64,000 nucleotides of DNA from Armatimonadota bacterium (GCA_031460175.1 JAVKGW010000003.1:1-64000); one strand, 5' to 3'; shown: positions 53,953 through 63,279, numbered from the stretch's first letter. Numbers and translations: made by a program. The notes: a model not told the origin generated them from the sequence alone.

Positions 53953-55711
53953 TTACGTTGAAATTTCCCGCAAGCGGGCCTCCAGGAGGGGGGCAAGGCG
54001 GATCGCCAAACGGTCGAGGTGGTAGTGAATCTGCCGGGGGGAGAGCTCCAGCTCCTCCGCGATGGCCTCGATGGTGTACCCTGCCAGGAGCAACCTGGCG
54101 ATGTAATACTCGGCCCACAGGAGGGGGAGCCGGGTCTTCCGTTTCCTCCGTACAGGCCGGTCCCGGAGCTCGGCCAGAGAGGGTCCCTCCTCCCCAGGGC
54201 GGATCTCCTCCACGCTGGCCTCCAGCGCCTTCCGGAGCAGGTGCCCGACCCTCTCAGGCCCCAGAGGATGCAGAAAGTTCAGACGACCATGTGCGGAACA
54301 CACCATCTCGCCCAGGCGGGGGGAGGCGCTCATCCGCAGGATCCACCGGACCTCATCCGGCCGCAGCAGGGCGGAGGAGAGGACGGTTTGTCGCGCCTCG
54401 CTTCCAAGGCGGAGTTGCTGTTCCCGGATCTCTCTCAGCCGCCGGAGGGCCTCCTCCAGCTGTCCCACCTCCTCCCGGGCCGTCACCTCGTGGGAGAGGA
54501 AGAGGGAGACTTGACCGGCGAAATAGGAAAGCCAAAGGAGTTCCTCCTGGCCGTAAGGTCTGCCATCCTCGTGGGGGCCCACCAGGAGTTCTCCCACCGC
54601 GCGCTCCCCAGCGTGAACCGGATGTCGGAGAACACCCCGCTCCTCCTCTGGAGGGGGGTGTTCTTCCCCGCCCTCTCCTATGTGCCGGGGAAGGCCCAGG
54701 GCAGGACCGCCTGGGAGATCCAGGCGGACCCACCGGGCGCGGAGGACGCTTCTGGCGCCGCTTAAGATCTTCTGCACGGCGGCCATGCGGTCGTCCCTAG
54801 AGAGCTCGCTGGTCAAGGAGCGGAGGTGTAACCGGAGAGGGGCCAGGGTGGGGAAGAACAGATGGTCCCACAGGGCGCGGAGATCGTCCGCGAGGAGGTG
54901 CGTGAGAACCACCAAGCCAAGGACGGCGATGGCCCCCAGGATCAGGGGATCGAAACGGAGGCGCCGGGCAAAGTCGGTGGTGAAGACGAGGATGGCCCCG
55001 TAGGCCAGGACGAGGGACGCCGTGGTGGCAAGGTGCAAGCACATATCCCTGGCCGCCGCCTTCCCGCCCAGGAACAGGCCCGTGCGGCCCACCGCGATCC
55101 CGGAGCACATGACCCCGAAAATGAGCAGGCTCTCCCCAGCCAGGATGGGAACCTGCGGGGGGAGGCCAGGGGGGAGCGGAGGGGACAGGATTGCCCCGCC
55201 CAGACCGAAGGCCCGAGGCGAGCGCCATCGCCGGCCGTACGACGTCGTTCCGGGAAAACAGCCACATGATCGAGGCGGCTGCGCCGGCGGCGGCTCCGTA
55301 CACGGCCACGGGGAGGCGCAGCTCCGCGGGATGCAGGGCGGTGGAGGTGAACGTCCACCTACCCCACAGCCAGATGCCCGCGAGGGCCATCGCCCCAGCA
55401 TCCAAGGCGAGCAGGGGAAGCCGATCTCGCCGGTGCCGGAAATTGCCTGAGGCCTCCGCGGTCGTGTGTACCCAGAGGGCGAAGAAGGGGACGATGAACC
55501 ACCCGAGGAATCTGCGCCAGAGAAAGCCCGCGTGCACCGCCGGCACGTGCAGGCACAGCACCGCGTGCAGAAAATAGAAGGCCAAGGAAAAGAAGCTGGC
55601 TGCCGCCCACTTGGCCGTCTGCTGGTTTCGTCCCGCGGTCCACAGATACGCCCCCAGCCACAAGGCCGCGGCGAACCCCACCGCGGAGACAAAGGGGATC
55701 GGATGGCCCAT
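53953..55711 (-). pseudogene. Frameshifted membrane sensor with C-terminal helix-turn-helix (regulator)
   Basis: Two frames encode one protein. From ATG at 55711 the first frame gives five or so transmembrane helices and then turns to unlikely sequence. From about 55213 a second frame carries on with two more helices, a helical linker, a GAF-like domain, a coiled coil (EEALRRLREIREQQLRL), and a C-terminal HTH (GYTIEAIAEELELSPRQIHYHLDRL). One extra G in a GGG run at 55212-55214 (CCC on the given strand) would restore the frame: removing it yields ALASAFGLGGAIL. Overall about 585 residues, a membrane-anchored transcription regulator probably sensing redox or a ligand for the surrounding operon. 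Either a recent mutation or a sequencing error. Confidence 0.75.
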
Positions 55712-55777
55712 CTCCCCACCCCGGAGGCCCTCGGGCAGGGTCTCCTGTCCGATACATAAGAGACCTCCAGAACCCCG

Positions 55778-56401
55778 TCAACTTACGGGTGCAGAGGCAG
55801 CGTCTGCCTGGATCAGGCGTACGGTCAGGCCCACCAGGTGGCGGAGGGCGGGACGGGAGGTGAGGTGCTCCACTTTCTCCTGGAAGGTGGGAAGCCAGGT
55901 CAGGAGGTGGTCCCGGAGGAAGGACGCCCGGGCCTCCGCGCACACCCGGGCCTCCTCCGGCTGTCCGGCAAGGAGCGCGCGCGCCTCCAGTAGGCACAGG
56001 AGGGCCAGGAACTCCAGCTCCGCGGCGAGATGGTCTGGCCGCTCGCCCCGGGCCTCGAACCCGAACGCCCGGTAGAATCCCGCCACATCCGCCAGCAGCT
56101 GCAGGTTGGGGCCGCCGGACGCTCCGGCAGAAGTCCCGGTGGAGGCCTCGTACGGTGGAGCTTCAGCCCGCACGAACAGCCGCAGGTACTCGGTCCGGTA
56201 CCCTTCCGGGTCCTGCTCCGCGTCCGCCCGTAAGGCCCGCAGGTGCGTCGCGGGCTCCTCCATCTCCAGCCCTTCCACCGCCTCCTGCAGGCGGGAGAGG
56301 GCCTCTGCGGGGATCTCGCCGTCGGAGAAGGGCGAGAACAGCCGCGCCAGGGCCCCATACGCCAAGGCCCTGAGGAGGAGACGGTCCGGAAGCGGGGTCA
56401 T
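55778..56401 (-). CDS. TorD/NarJ-type redox-enzyme maturation chaperone
   Basis: A 207-residue all-helical protein of the TorD/DmsD/NarJ family. Its hallmark is the YLRLFVRAEAPPYEAS stretch near residue 75, followed by a helix with GFYRAFGFEARGERPDHLAAELEFLALLCL. These chaperones bind the Tat signal of the molybdenum catalytic subunit and hold it until the cofactor is inserted. ATG overlaps the stop of the haem subunit gene (ATGA), matching the delta-subunit position of type II DMSO-reductase operons. Confidence 0.88.
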   Translation of the reverse strand: MTPLPDRLLLRALAYGALARLFSPFSDGEIPAEALSRLQEAVEGLEMEEPATHLRALRADAEQDPEGYRTEYLRLFVRAEAPPYEASTGTSAGASGGPNLQLLADVAGFYRAFGFEARGERPDHLAAELEFLALLCLLEARALLAGQPEEARVCAEARASFLRDHLLTWLPTFQEKVEHLTSRPALRHLVGLTVRLIQADAASAPVS

Positions 56402-57297
56402 GGCGCGAGCCGCAGCCGGTTCAGGAGGGTAATGGACTTCCGGGCTCCCCGGTCGCCCGTGGCTCCCTGCCACACGGCGAACGCCACCGCGTAGGTGCCG
56501 CCCGGTGCCAGGGTGAGCTCCCGGGCGTCTGTGGCGCGCAGGGGTTTGCTCAGCACCACCCGCCACCGTCCGTCCCTCCACACGCCCCGACCGGTGGCGT
56601 TCTGCGTGGGGAGCTGCTCCAGCGTCCCCGCGCCCTGCGCCACCAGTTTCTCCACCGGACTCCGCTTGCCTGGCTGGGAGAGCGGGTTGCCTGCGTACCA
56701 GCCGGGCAACCACCTGCGGGCTTCGGCGGGATAGCCTTCCGGCAGCTTCGGACGGTCGACGCCCACAAGCGGCGGGTAGAAGTCGAAGGCCACGTTGGGG
56801 AACGCCGCTTCCAGGTCCTGGAACCCTTGGTCCAGGTCCAGCTGCCAGTCCGCCCGCCAGTGCAGGACGGTCACGGGCATCTTCGGGGTCCCCATCATCC
56901 ACTCCGTGGAACCGGCCTCCCCCGGCAACAGCATCACCGCGCACCCGTCCTTGAACTCCCGGGTCTTGACGGTGCGCCGATCAGGCCGCGGATCCCGCCA
57001 CTCCACCAGGAACGCGATCCGCTCCCCGTCGTGCAGGGACCGCGCCTGCACGGAGGGCACCGAGGGACGCATCTTGAAAGGGTGAACCATGGCCTGGCCA
57101 AGGAGGCCGATCTCCACGGTGCGCGCACGCCGCCAGACCTCCGCCTCGGGATCCACGGGGACGGGGGAGGGGATCCGTACGGAGAGCAGAGCCGCTTGCT
57201 GGGCGGGCTGGGCCTGCACGGGCTCGGAGAGGGCGATGGTACCGAGACCCACAAGCCCCATCAGGACTTCCCGTCGGGTCAGTTTCCGCTCCCCCAT
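56398..57297 (-). CDS. Haem b-type gamma subunit of type II DMSO reductase family complex
   Basis: About 299 residues with a Tat signal (KLTRREVLMGLVGLGTIALS) and a beta-sandwich body like EbdC/SerC/ClrC/DdhC, periplasmic haem b-binding subunits. Family signs are DPEAEVWRRA, ERIAFLVEWRDPRPD, the FKDGCAVMLLPGE strand, and RWRVVLSKPL. In known members Met and Lys coordinate the haem; candidate residues exist but cannot be assigned by eye. The start was set at ATG 57297 (behind TGAGGTGG); a GTG 12 bases upstream overlaps the beta-subunit stop. It would pass electrons between the iron-sulfur subunit and a periplasmic cytochrome. Confidence 0.85.
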   Translation of the reverse strand: MGERKLTRREVLMGLVGLGTIALSEPVQAQPAQQAALLSVRIPSPVPVDPEAEVWRRARTVEIGLLGQAMVHPFKMRPSVPSVQARSLHDGERIAFLVEWRDPRPDRRTVKTREFKDGCAVMLLPGEAGSTEWMMGTPKMPVTVLHWRADWQLDLDQGFQDLEAAFPNVAFDFYPPLVGVDRPKLPEGYPAEARRWLPGWYAGNPLSQPGKRSPVEKLVAQGAGTLEQLPTQNATGRGVWRDGRWRVVLSKPLRATDARELTLAPGGTYAVAFAVWQGATGDRGARKSITLLNRLRLAP

Positions 57298-57305
57298 GGT
57301 CCACC

Positions 57306-58445
57306 TCACGTCACGTTGTACCGATAGGCCCTGTGCTGCGGGTCGTAGGCTGGTCGCACCATGGTGGGCTCCCGGAGCGGCACCCGCACCACCTCCTCGC
57401 CGCGCTCGTCGTAGCCGTAGACCTGGCCCCGGGCCACGCGGAACCGGTGCACGATGCGGTCCGTGCTCACCGCGAGCAGCAGCACCCCCCGCAGCTCCTC
57501 GTCCTTGCCCTCCATGGCCCGGCGGTACGCGGCGATGGCACCCTCCACCCCGGGCCCGAACAGCATCTGGAGGAACCGCAGGTTTCCCACGTGCACGGGC
57601 GGGATGTAGTAGACGTTGGCCTCCAGGCCCAGCTGCGGCAGCAGGGGCAGGGCCACCTTGCGCACGTGCACGAGGAAGTCCACGGGGTTGTCAGGCCGGG
57701 CGCGGTCGGGGGTGCTGATGAATCCAAAGGTGCGGATCTTCCCGATGCAGTTGCGCATGCACCGGGGCTGGATCCCCCGCTCCACCGCGGGGAAGCACAG
57801 CACGCACTTCTCCGAGACCCGGGTGGTGTGGTTGTAGAACACCTTCTTGAAGGGGCAGTTCTTCACGCACTCCCGGTAGCCCCGGCACCGCTGCTGATCC
57901 AGCAGCACGATGCCGTCCTCCGGCCGCTTGTAGATGGCGGTGCGGGGGCAGCTCGCGAGGCACGCGGGGTACGTGCAGTGGTTGCAGATGCGGGGGAGGT
58001 AGAAGAACCACGCGTCGTGCGGAAGGCGGAGGTAGAAGCGCTCCTCGGTCACGGGGACGTTGGTCTCGTCCTCCCCCCGGTTGGGGTAGGCGTAGTCCAG
58101 GTCCTCGGGCAGATACCCGAGGGCCCGCTCCCCGGTCGGTGCAGCTTCGAAGATGGTCTTTCCCCGGTACACCCCGTCCTCCCACGCCTGAGGACCCAGC
58201 ATCTCCAGGACCCGCACGTCCCACGCGAGGGGGTAGGAGCCCCAGGGTTTGGTCTCCACGTTGTTCCAGAACATGTACTCCTGGCCTTTGCCGGAGGTCC
58301 AGGTGGTCTTGCAGGCCATGGTGCAGGTCTGGCAGGCGATGCACTTGTTGGTGTCGAACACCGCGGCCGCCTGCCGCCGGGGCCTGTGGCCCTCGAAGGG
58401 GTAGTCCATCTCACGGTTGATCTGCCAGTTGTACACCTTCGGCAT
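57306..58445 (-). CDS. Iron-sulfur beta subunit, NxrB/NarH/EbdB-like
   Basis: A 379-residue four-cluster ferredoxin-like subunit. The first cluster motif CIACQTCTMAC is at residues 35-45. The second lies in ICNHCTYPACLASCP. In the segment CRGYRECVKNCPFKK a Tyr occupies the place of a cluster cysteine (Trp in NarH), so one cluster is likely 3Fe-4S. Further cysteines in CVLCFP and CMRNC complete the set. The opening MPKVYNWQI, QEYMFWNNVETKPWGSYP and YKRPEDGIVLLDQQRCRGY closely resemble, from memory, the nitrite oxidoreductase beta subunit of Nitrospira. No signal peptide: it would be exported with the alpha subunit. ATG follows GGAGGTAGG. Confidence 0.92.
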   Translation of the reverse strand: MPKVYNWQINREMDYPFEGHRPRRQAAAVFDTNKCIACQTCTMACKTTWTSGKGQEYMFWNNVETKPWGSYPLAWDVRVLEMLGPQAWEDGVYRGKTIFEAAPTGERALGYLPEDLDYAYPNRGEDETNVPVTEERFYLRLPHDAWFFYLPRICNHCTYPACLASCPRTAIYKRPEDGIVLLDQQRCRGYRECVKNCPFKKVFYNHTTRVSEKCVLCFPAVERGIQPRCMRNCIGKIRTFGFISTPDRARPDNPVDFLVHVRKVALPLLPQLGLEANVYYIPPVHVGNLRFLQMLFGPGVEGAIAAYRRAMEGKDEELRGVLLLAVSTDRIVHRFRVARGQVYGYDERGEEVVRVPLREPTMVRPAYDPQHRAYRYNVT

Positions 58446-58448
58446 GGC

Positions 58449-61400
58449 CTACCTCCGCTTCACGGTGATGAACTGGCCCGCGAGGTACCGGCGCAGAGCT
58501 TCGGACTCGAAGCGGGGCCGAAAGCCCTGTGCGGCCGGAGTCCACAGGCCCTTCCCGTCCTCCCCGCCCGGTTCCGCCCGGCGGATCCGCACGTAGCTCT
58601 CCTTCGGCGCGCCCACGGTGCAGTGGACGTCGAGCGCGAACCCGGTGCCCAGCAGCTGGCCGATGGGGTCCTTGCGGACCAGGCTATCGGTCTGCAGGGT
58701 GGGCCGCAGCCAGGCACGCGTGACGGACTGGTGGCTCCCGTACCGGTAGGCGGCCTGGTAGTTGGTCCTCGGGTTCTTGGCGAGCCCGTCGGGCCGCTTC
58801 TCGTGCCCCTCCACGCTGCCGTGGGTGGCGATGTAGAAGTGGAACCAGGCCCGGGCCGTCCCCGGCTGGATGCTGGGGTGGTAGCGGGCCCGCACGAGCC
58901 ACCGGAAGATCCGCCGCTCCTCCGGCTTGCGCTCGTGGCCCACGAAGGGACGATCCTGAGGGTCCGCCTCACACCACGCGTAGTCGCCGTCCGCGATCCC
59001 CAGTCGCTTCGCGTCCTCGGGGTTGAGGTCGATGTAGCCTTCGCTGACCCACGGCTTGCGACGGTCGTGCCGGTAGAAGTCCCCGAAGGGTCCCCAGAAC
59101 ACCACGTCGAGGTCTGTGCTGGCGCCCGTGGAGTGGCAGGCGTGCCGGTACTTGGGCGTGATGAGGATGTGGGTGTAGCCCAGTTTGCGCAGGGGGTGGC
59201 GGCTGCGGGCCACCTCCTCGGGGCTGCGCACCACGTTGCGGACCTGCCGGACCTCCGTGCGCAGGTCGTCCGGCCGCAGGCCGTAGGCCTCCGGGGGCGC
59301 GGGCCGCAGGGCGGGGTGGGGGTTGGCCACGATCACGTTGGGTTCGTGGTGGGTGCCGTCCACCGGCTCCCGGTGGACCGGTAGGTTCTCCCCGTACTCG
59401 ATGAACTCGTCCTCCTCCCGGTAGAACTCCAGCCGGCCGGTCTTCGTGTACCAGGGCTTGCTCTCCTGGGTCTGTTCCCAGCCCACCACCTTGGGGCTCG
59501 TGCGGGTCAGCAGGTACAGGGGGGTCCCGTTCCGGCAGCTCTCGAGGAGTTGCTGGAAGGTGTACCCGCGGGTGGTGTTGCCGGCCCGGAAAGCGCGGTC
59601 GATGTACACCTCAGGTTTGCCCTCCAGCACGAAGTGCCAGTAGTCGCGGAACCGGCGCTCTCCGGTGAGTTCCGCCAGCTTCGCCGCGACCCCGGCCCAG
59701 CACTCCAGGTCGTCCCGGGTGTCGAAGATGCGCGGCAGCGGCGAGGGCGGCCACGCCTGCAGGAAGGGGTTCGTGACGGACCCGTACACGTCCGGGAGCT
59801 TCCGTTCAGCCCAGCTGTCCACCGCGAACACCACGTCCGCGTACTCGCAGGTGGCGGTCCAGAACCAGTCCGCCACCACCAGCATCTCGATCTTCGGGAG
59901 GGTGTTCACGATGACGTTGTGGGCCCACTTGGCGTTCCCGAGGATGGAGTTCGAGAGGGCCCACATGGCCGACTTGGTGGGGGTGGGCATGTGGGTCTTG
60001 CCGGTGAACTGCTTGCGGCCCACCCGCAGGGGCCGGTCGTCGTAGTTGAAGTAGTGGGCCGATTCACCCTTCACGTAGGCGCGGGTGCGGGCGGGCCGGC
60101 TGGGGTCAAGCTCTGGGTGGAAGGGGTCCTCGTTGATGTACTGGACGATGCCGGGCAGCAGGGCGAGCCGGTAGTTCCCCGCGTAGCTCCCCACCGTACC
60201 GCCGAAGTGGCCGATGTTGTTCGTGAGGGCGGCCACCAGGATGATGGCCCGGTCCTTCAGGTCGTTGTTGAAGAAGTGGTTGGGGCCCATCCCCGTCACG
60301 AACAGGGTCTTGGTCTTGTTCTGCGCGATCTCCCGGGCCAGGTTCAGGACCGCCTCCGCCGGGGCCCCCGTGACGCGGCTGGTGTTCTCCGGCGTCCAGG
60401 TGTCCAGGAGGTACTGCTTGAGGAGGTCGAACACGGGCCGGACCTTCACCCGGCCTCCGTCCCGGAGGGTGACCTCGAACTCGCCCTCCAGGGCCGGGTC
60501 CAGCCCCGTGGCCGCGAAGTGGCGGCCCACCTGGTCCCGGGTCACCACCCTGGGGGCGTTGGTCTTCCGGTCCCACACCACGAAGTCGTCCCACTGCTCC
60601 CGGAGGGCTTGGGGGATCAGCTGGGCGTCCTGCTCGGCCGGGGGCGGGACGGGTTCCCCGGGTTTCAGCACCCGGGTGGCGTTGTGCAGGGGGGCCGGCC
60701 GGTAGTCCGGGAACACGTCGCGGGCCCGCAGCTCCTTCAGGGTGTCCATGCGGACCAACAGAGGCAGGTCCGTGAACTGCTGGACGAAGGCCTCGTCGTA
60801 CAACCGTTCCCGGATCAGCACGTGCGCGATCCCCAACGCCAGCGCCGCGTCCGTGCCCGGCCGGATGATGATCACCTCGTCCGCCTTGGAGCTACTGGAC
60901 TGGTACTCCGGCGCGATGGTGACCACTTTGGCGCCGTGCAGTTTGGCCTCCGTGAGCCAGTGCCCGTCCGGCATCTTCGTGGCGATCCAGTTCTTGCCCC
61001 ACAGGGTGATCAATCGCGCGTTCTCCGCGGTGTACAGGTCGAAGTCCAACGTCTGCTGGCCGGTGACCATGGGGTGGCCCGGAGGCAGGTCCGTGTGCCA
61101 GGAGTAGCTGTCCCAGTGCCGGCCCCCTTTGGCCTCCTCGGGCCCCACCCCGCGCACGTGGGCGTCCAGCAGGGCCATCATGTTGGCCATCCGGTAGAGG
61201 CCCCCGACCCGGAAGGGCGCGATGAAGGGCATGCCGCCGCGGAACTTGAGGGTGCGGGTACCGGCTCCCTCCATGGCCTCCACCATGTCGGGGTCGTAGC
61301 CCTGGCGGAGGAGCCGCTGCTTGCCCAGCTCTCCCGAGTACGTCTGGGCGATGTTCAGGAGCGTCTTCGCCACGTACGTGAACGCCTCGTCCCAGCGCAC

Positions 61401-61937
61401 GCGCACGAACTCCTCCTTCCCGCGGCCCTCGAAGTACCGGGCGGGCGGCCGGCCCGTCTCGGGGTCGCGCGGGAACCCCGCGTCCACCCACTCCTTGAAT
61501 CCTTTGCGGATCATGGGGCCCTTGACCCGGCGGTCGGAGTAGAAGCGGCGGACGTACGCGAGGCCGCTGATGCAGATGCGCGGGTCCCACCGGGCCGAGG
61601 CCTGGTTGCCGTACAGGTCCGTGGCCTTTCCGTAGCCGAAGCTGGGGTCCGCGTACACCACGACCCCGTTCTTCACGCTGGCGCGCAGCAGGCAGCCGTG
61701 GGTGTCGTTGGGCGCGCACAGGTAGTGGAAGGTGAAGTCAGGGGTGTACAGCTCCCGGTACACCCTTTCCCAGTCCCGGTTCGGGTAGCGCTGCAGGGGG
61801 TTGAGACCCGGTTCGAGGGGCTGCAGGATCGAAAAGCTCAGGAGCTGCTCCGGGAGATCCGACCTCAGGAGGGCGGCGGCAGCGGCGGGAAGGCTTGCGA
61901 GGAACTCCCGGCGGGTGATGCGGAAGCCTTGGTCCAC
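58449..61937 (-). CDS. Molybdopterin catalytic alpha subunit, type II DMSO reductase family (NxrA/NarG-like)
   Basis: About 1162 residues. A Tat signal (RITRREFLASLP) directs it to the periplasm. The FS0 iron-sulfur motif is FHYLCAPNDTHGC with a later Cys in DPRICISGL, giving His-x2-Cys-x7-Cys-x39-Cys. The likely molybdenum-ligand Asp is in SYSWHTDLPPGHP (about residue 286 from the upper start), as in type II enzymes. ENARLITLWGKNWIATKMPDGHW and IIRPGTDAALALGIAHVLI bind the bis-MGD cofactor. These blocks look most like nitrite oxidoreductase NxrA and archaeal periplasmic NarG, rather than EbdA or DdhA. GTG at 61937 is preferred to 61946 because GAGGAGG stands eight bases before it. Possible substrates: nitrate, nitrite, chlorate, selenate. 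Confidence 0.92.
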   Translation of the reverse strand: MDQGFRITRREFLASLPAAAAALLRSDLPEQLLSFSILQPLEPGLNPLQRYPNRDWERVYRELYTPDFTFHYLCAPNDTHGCLLRASVKNGVVVYADPSFGYGKATDLYGNQASARWDPRICISGLAYVRRFYSDRRVKGPMIRKGFKEWVDAGFPRDPETGRPPARYFEGRGKEEFVRVRWDEAFTYVAKTLLNIAQTYSGELGKQRLLRQGYDPDMVEAMEGAGTRTLKFRGGMPFIAPFRVGGLYRMANMMALLDAHVRGVGPEEAKGGRHWDSYSWHTDLPPGHPMVTGQQTLDFDLYTAENARLITLWGKNWIATKMPDGHWLTEAKLHGAKVVTIAPEYQSSSSKADEVIIIRPGTDAALALGIAHVLIRERLYDEAFVQQFTDLPLLVRMDTLKELRARDVFPDYRPAPLHNATRVLKPGEPVPPPAEQDAQLIPQALREQWDDFVVWDRKTNAPRVVTRDQVGRHFAATGLDPALEGEFEVTLRDGGRVKVRPVFDLLKQYLLDTWTPENTSRVTGAPAEAVLNLAREIAQNKTKTLFVTGMGPNHFFNNDLKDRAIILVAALTNNIGHFGGTVGSYAGNYRLALLPGIVQYINEDPFHPELDPSRPARTRAYVKGESAHYFNYDDRPLRVGRKQFTGKTHMPTPTKSAMWALSNSILGNAKWAHNVIVNTLPKIEMLVVADWFWTATCEYADVVFAVDSWAERKLPDVYGSVTNPFLQAWPPSPLPRIFDTRDDLECWAGVAAKLAELTGERRFRDYWHFVLEGKPEVYIDRAFRAGNTTRGYTFQQLLESCRNGTPLYLLTRTSPKVVGWEQTQESKPWYTKTGRLEFYREEDEFIEYGENLPVHREPVDGTHHEPNVIVANPHPALRPAPPEAYGLRPDDLRTEVRQVRNVVRSPEEVARSRHPLRKLGYTHILITPKYRHACHSTGASTDLDVVFWGPFGDFYRHDRRKPWVSEGYIDLNPEDAKRLGIADGDYAWCEADPQDRPFVGHERKPEERRIFRWLVRARYHPSIQPGTARAWFHFYIATHGSVEGHEKRPDGLAKNPRTNYQAAYRYGSHQSVTRAWLRPTLQTDSLVRKDPIGQLLGTGFALDVHCTVGAPKESYVRIRRAEPGGEDGKGLWTPAAQGFRPRFESEALRRYLAGQFITVKRR

Positions 61938-62026
61938 GGCGGCCACCTCCTCGGATGCCTGCGCGGATCAGGCAAAAGTCGGATTCAACAGATCCGGATT
62001 CTCCTCAATTGCCCCAAAAAGAGCTT

Positions 62027-62064
62027 GGGACAGCACATTCACACCCCGGCGAACGTGCTGTCCC
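62027..62064 (-). terminator. Long inverted repeat between the sulfur transporter and alpha subunit genes
   Basis: GGGACAGCAC at 62027-62036 pairs perfectly with GTGCTGTCCC at 62055-62064; with one mismatch the arms extend to 14 bp, leaving a 10-bp loop. Read on the minus strand, T5 follows six bases after the hairpin, which fits an intrinsic terminator for the upstream transporter operon. The same palindrome could also be an operator for the respiratory operon. Confidence 0.5.
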
Positions 62065-62079
62065 GGATGGTTCTGATCC

Positions 62080-62100
62080 TGTGGACTCTTTCAGTCCACA
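62080..62100. promoter_or_regulatory. Second palindrome upstream of the alpha subunit gene
   Basis: TGTGGACT (62080-62087) and AGTCCACA (62093-62100) form a perfect 8-bp inverted repeat with a 5-bp centre. It lies 15 bp from the larger inverted repeat, within the 229-bp gap between the transporter and the alpha gene. A regulator-binding site or small hairpin; no matching -35/-10 pair was found in the gap. Confidence 0.45.
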
Positions 62101-62175
62101 CCTACGGATAGCCCCCAAAGATCCCCGGATCCATCGGTTCCCGATCCGATGGGACATCGGGTGTGAGCCTGAATT

Positions 62176-63279
62176 TCAGAGGAACCCTCGACCTACGAGG
62201 AAGGCGGTGGCCCTCAGTCCCGTTCGGGCCCCCAGGTACAGACCCAGGGCGTAGATCCACCCGTCCACCCGCAGGGTGGCCACCGCGCTCCAGAAGCCCG
62301 AGACGTTGCAGCCGATGGCCACCCACACGGCCACGCCCATCACGAGGCCCCCCAGGAACCCCACGGCGGCATCTCTGGCCCGCCAGGGGCGGAAGCCCAC
62401 GAACTCGCCCGCGGCCAGGGCCCCCGTGAGCGCGCCCAGGATCAGGCCCGCGTCCAGGTGGAACCCCGGGTCGAGGGCCGGGATCCGCATCCCCCAGTAC
62501 CGCGCCCACGGGAGCTCCCGCACCCCCGCCTCCGCGGTCCCCACCACCCACAGCACGAACCGGGCCAGGGGCAGCTGCACCCCCAGGGCGGAGTGGTACG
62601 CGAACTGGATCACGAACAGGAGCGCAAAGACCAGCCCGCCCGCCCACGCGGGCCAGGGATGCCGGAGGGCGCGGTCGAGAAACGTCCCCGGACGGGGGGA
62701 GGAGAGCGCGCTCTCGTGCGGACGGAGGCGTAGCAGCAGGATTCCCAGGATGGCCATGTTGAGGAGGGTGGCGGGGCCGAGGCCGATGAGATCCGGGAGG
62801 TAGATCCGCCACCCCCATTCCAGGAGCCGCTCCGTGTAGGGCCAGGCGTACGCGGCACCGAGACCGTTCCCTACGAGGATTCCCAAAAAGGCCGCAAGGC
62901 TCTTGGGCTGTCCCGTGCCGAGGCGGTACAGGGTTCCCGTCATGCACCCGCCCGCAAAGGGCATGGCTAGGCCGAACAGAAAGGCGCCCACGAGGGTGTG
63001 CCATCCGAAGGGGATGCGGGGCGCGCGGTTTAACCCCAGTTCCATCACCAGGGCGGATCCCACGGAGGCCGCTGCCAGCCCCAGGAGGATCCCCCGCAGC
63101 AGTTCCCGGTTCCCGTACAGGGCGGAGGCGAAGCACAGCCGCGTGCGCTGCAGCACGAAGCCGTAGCCCAGTCCCAGCAGGAGGAGTATGGCGGCGGCCC
63201 GCAGGCCTTGAGCCCAGGCCAGCCCCGCGGTGGCCGCGCTCAGGGCCACCACCGCCGCCGCAGCCGCCGTCGGACTCAC
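62176..63279 (-). CDS. YeeE/YedE (TsuA-like) sulfur transport membrane protein
   Basis: A 367-residue polytopic protein with about ten transmembrane helices. Conserved cysteines occur in RTRLCFASAL, FAGGCMTGTLYRLGTGQ and AIGCNVSGFW, the positions used by YeeE/TsuA to pass thiosulfate through the membrane by transient hydrogen bonding. It would import thiosulfate or another reduced sulfur species. GTG start follows GGAGGAG. It stands between a cupredoxin/sulfide dehydrogenase unit and the NxrA-like operon. Confidence 0.88.
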   Translation of the reverse strand: MSPTAAAAAVVALSAATAGLAWAQGLRAAAILLLLGLGYGFVLQRTRLCFASALYGNRELLRGILLGLAAASVGSALVMELGLNRAPRIPFGWHTLVGAFLFGLAMPFAGGCMTGTLYRLGTGQPKSLAAFLGILVGNGLGAAYAWPYTERLLEWGWRIYLPDLIGLGPATLLNMAILGILLLRLRPHESALSSPRPGTFLDRALRHPWPAWAGGLVFALLFVIQFAYHSALGVQLPLARFVLWVVGTAEAGVRELPWARYWGMRIPALDPGFHLDAGLILGALTGALAAGEFVGFRPWRARDAAVGFLGGLVMGVAVWVAIGCNVSGFWSAVATLRVDGWIYALGLYLGARTGLRATAFLVGRGFL

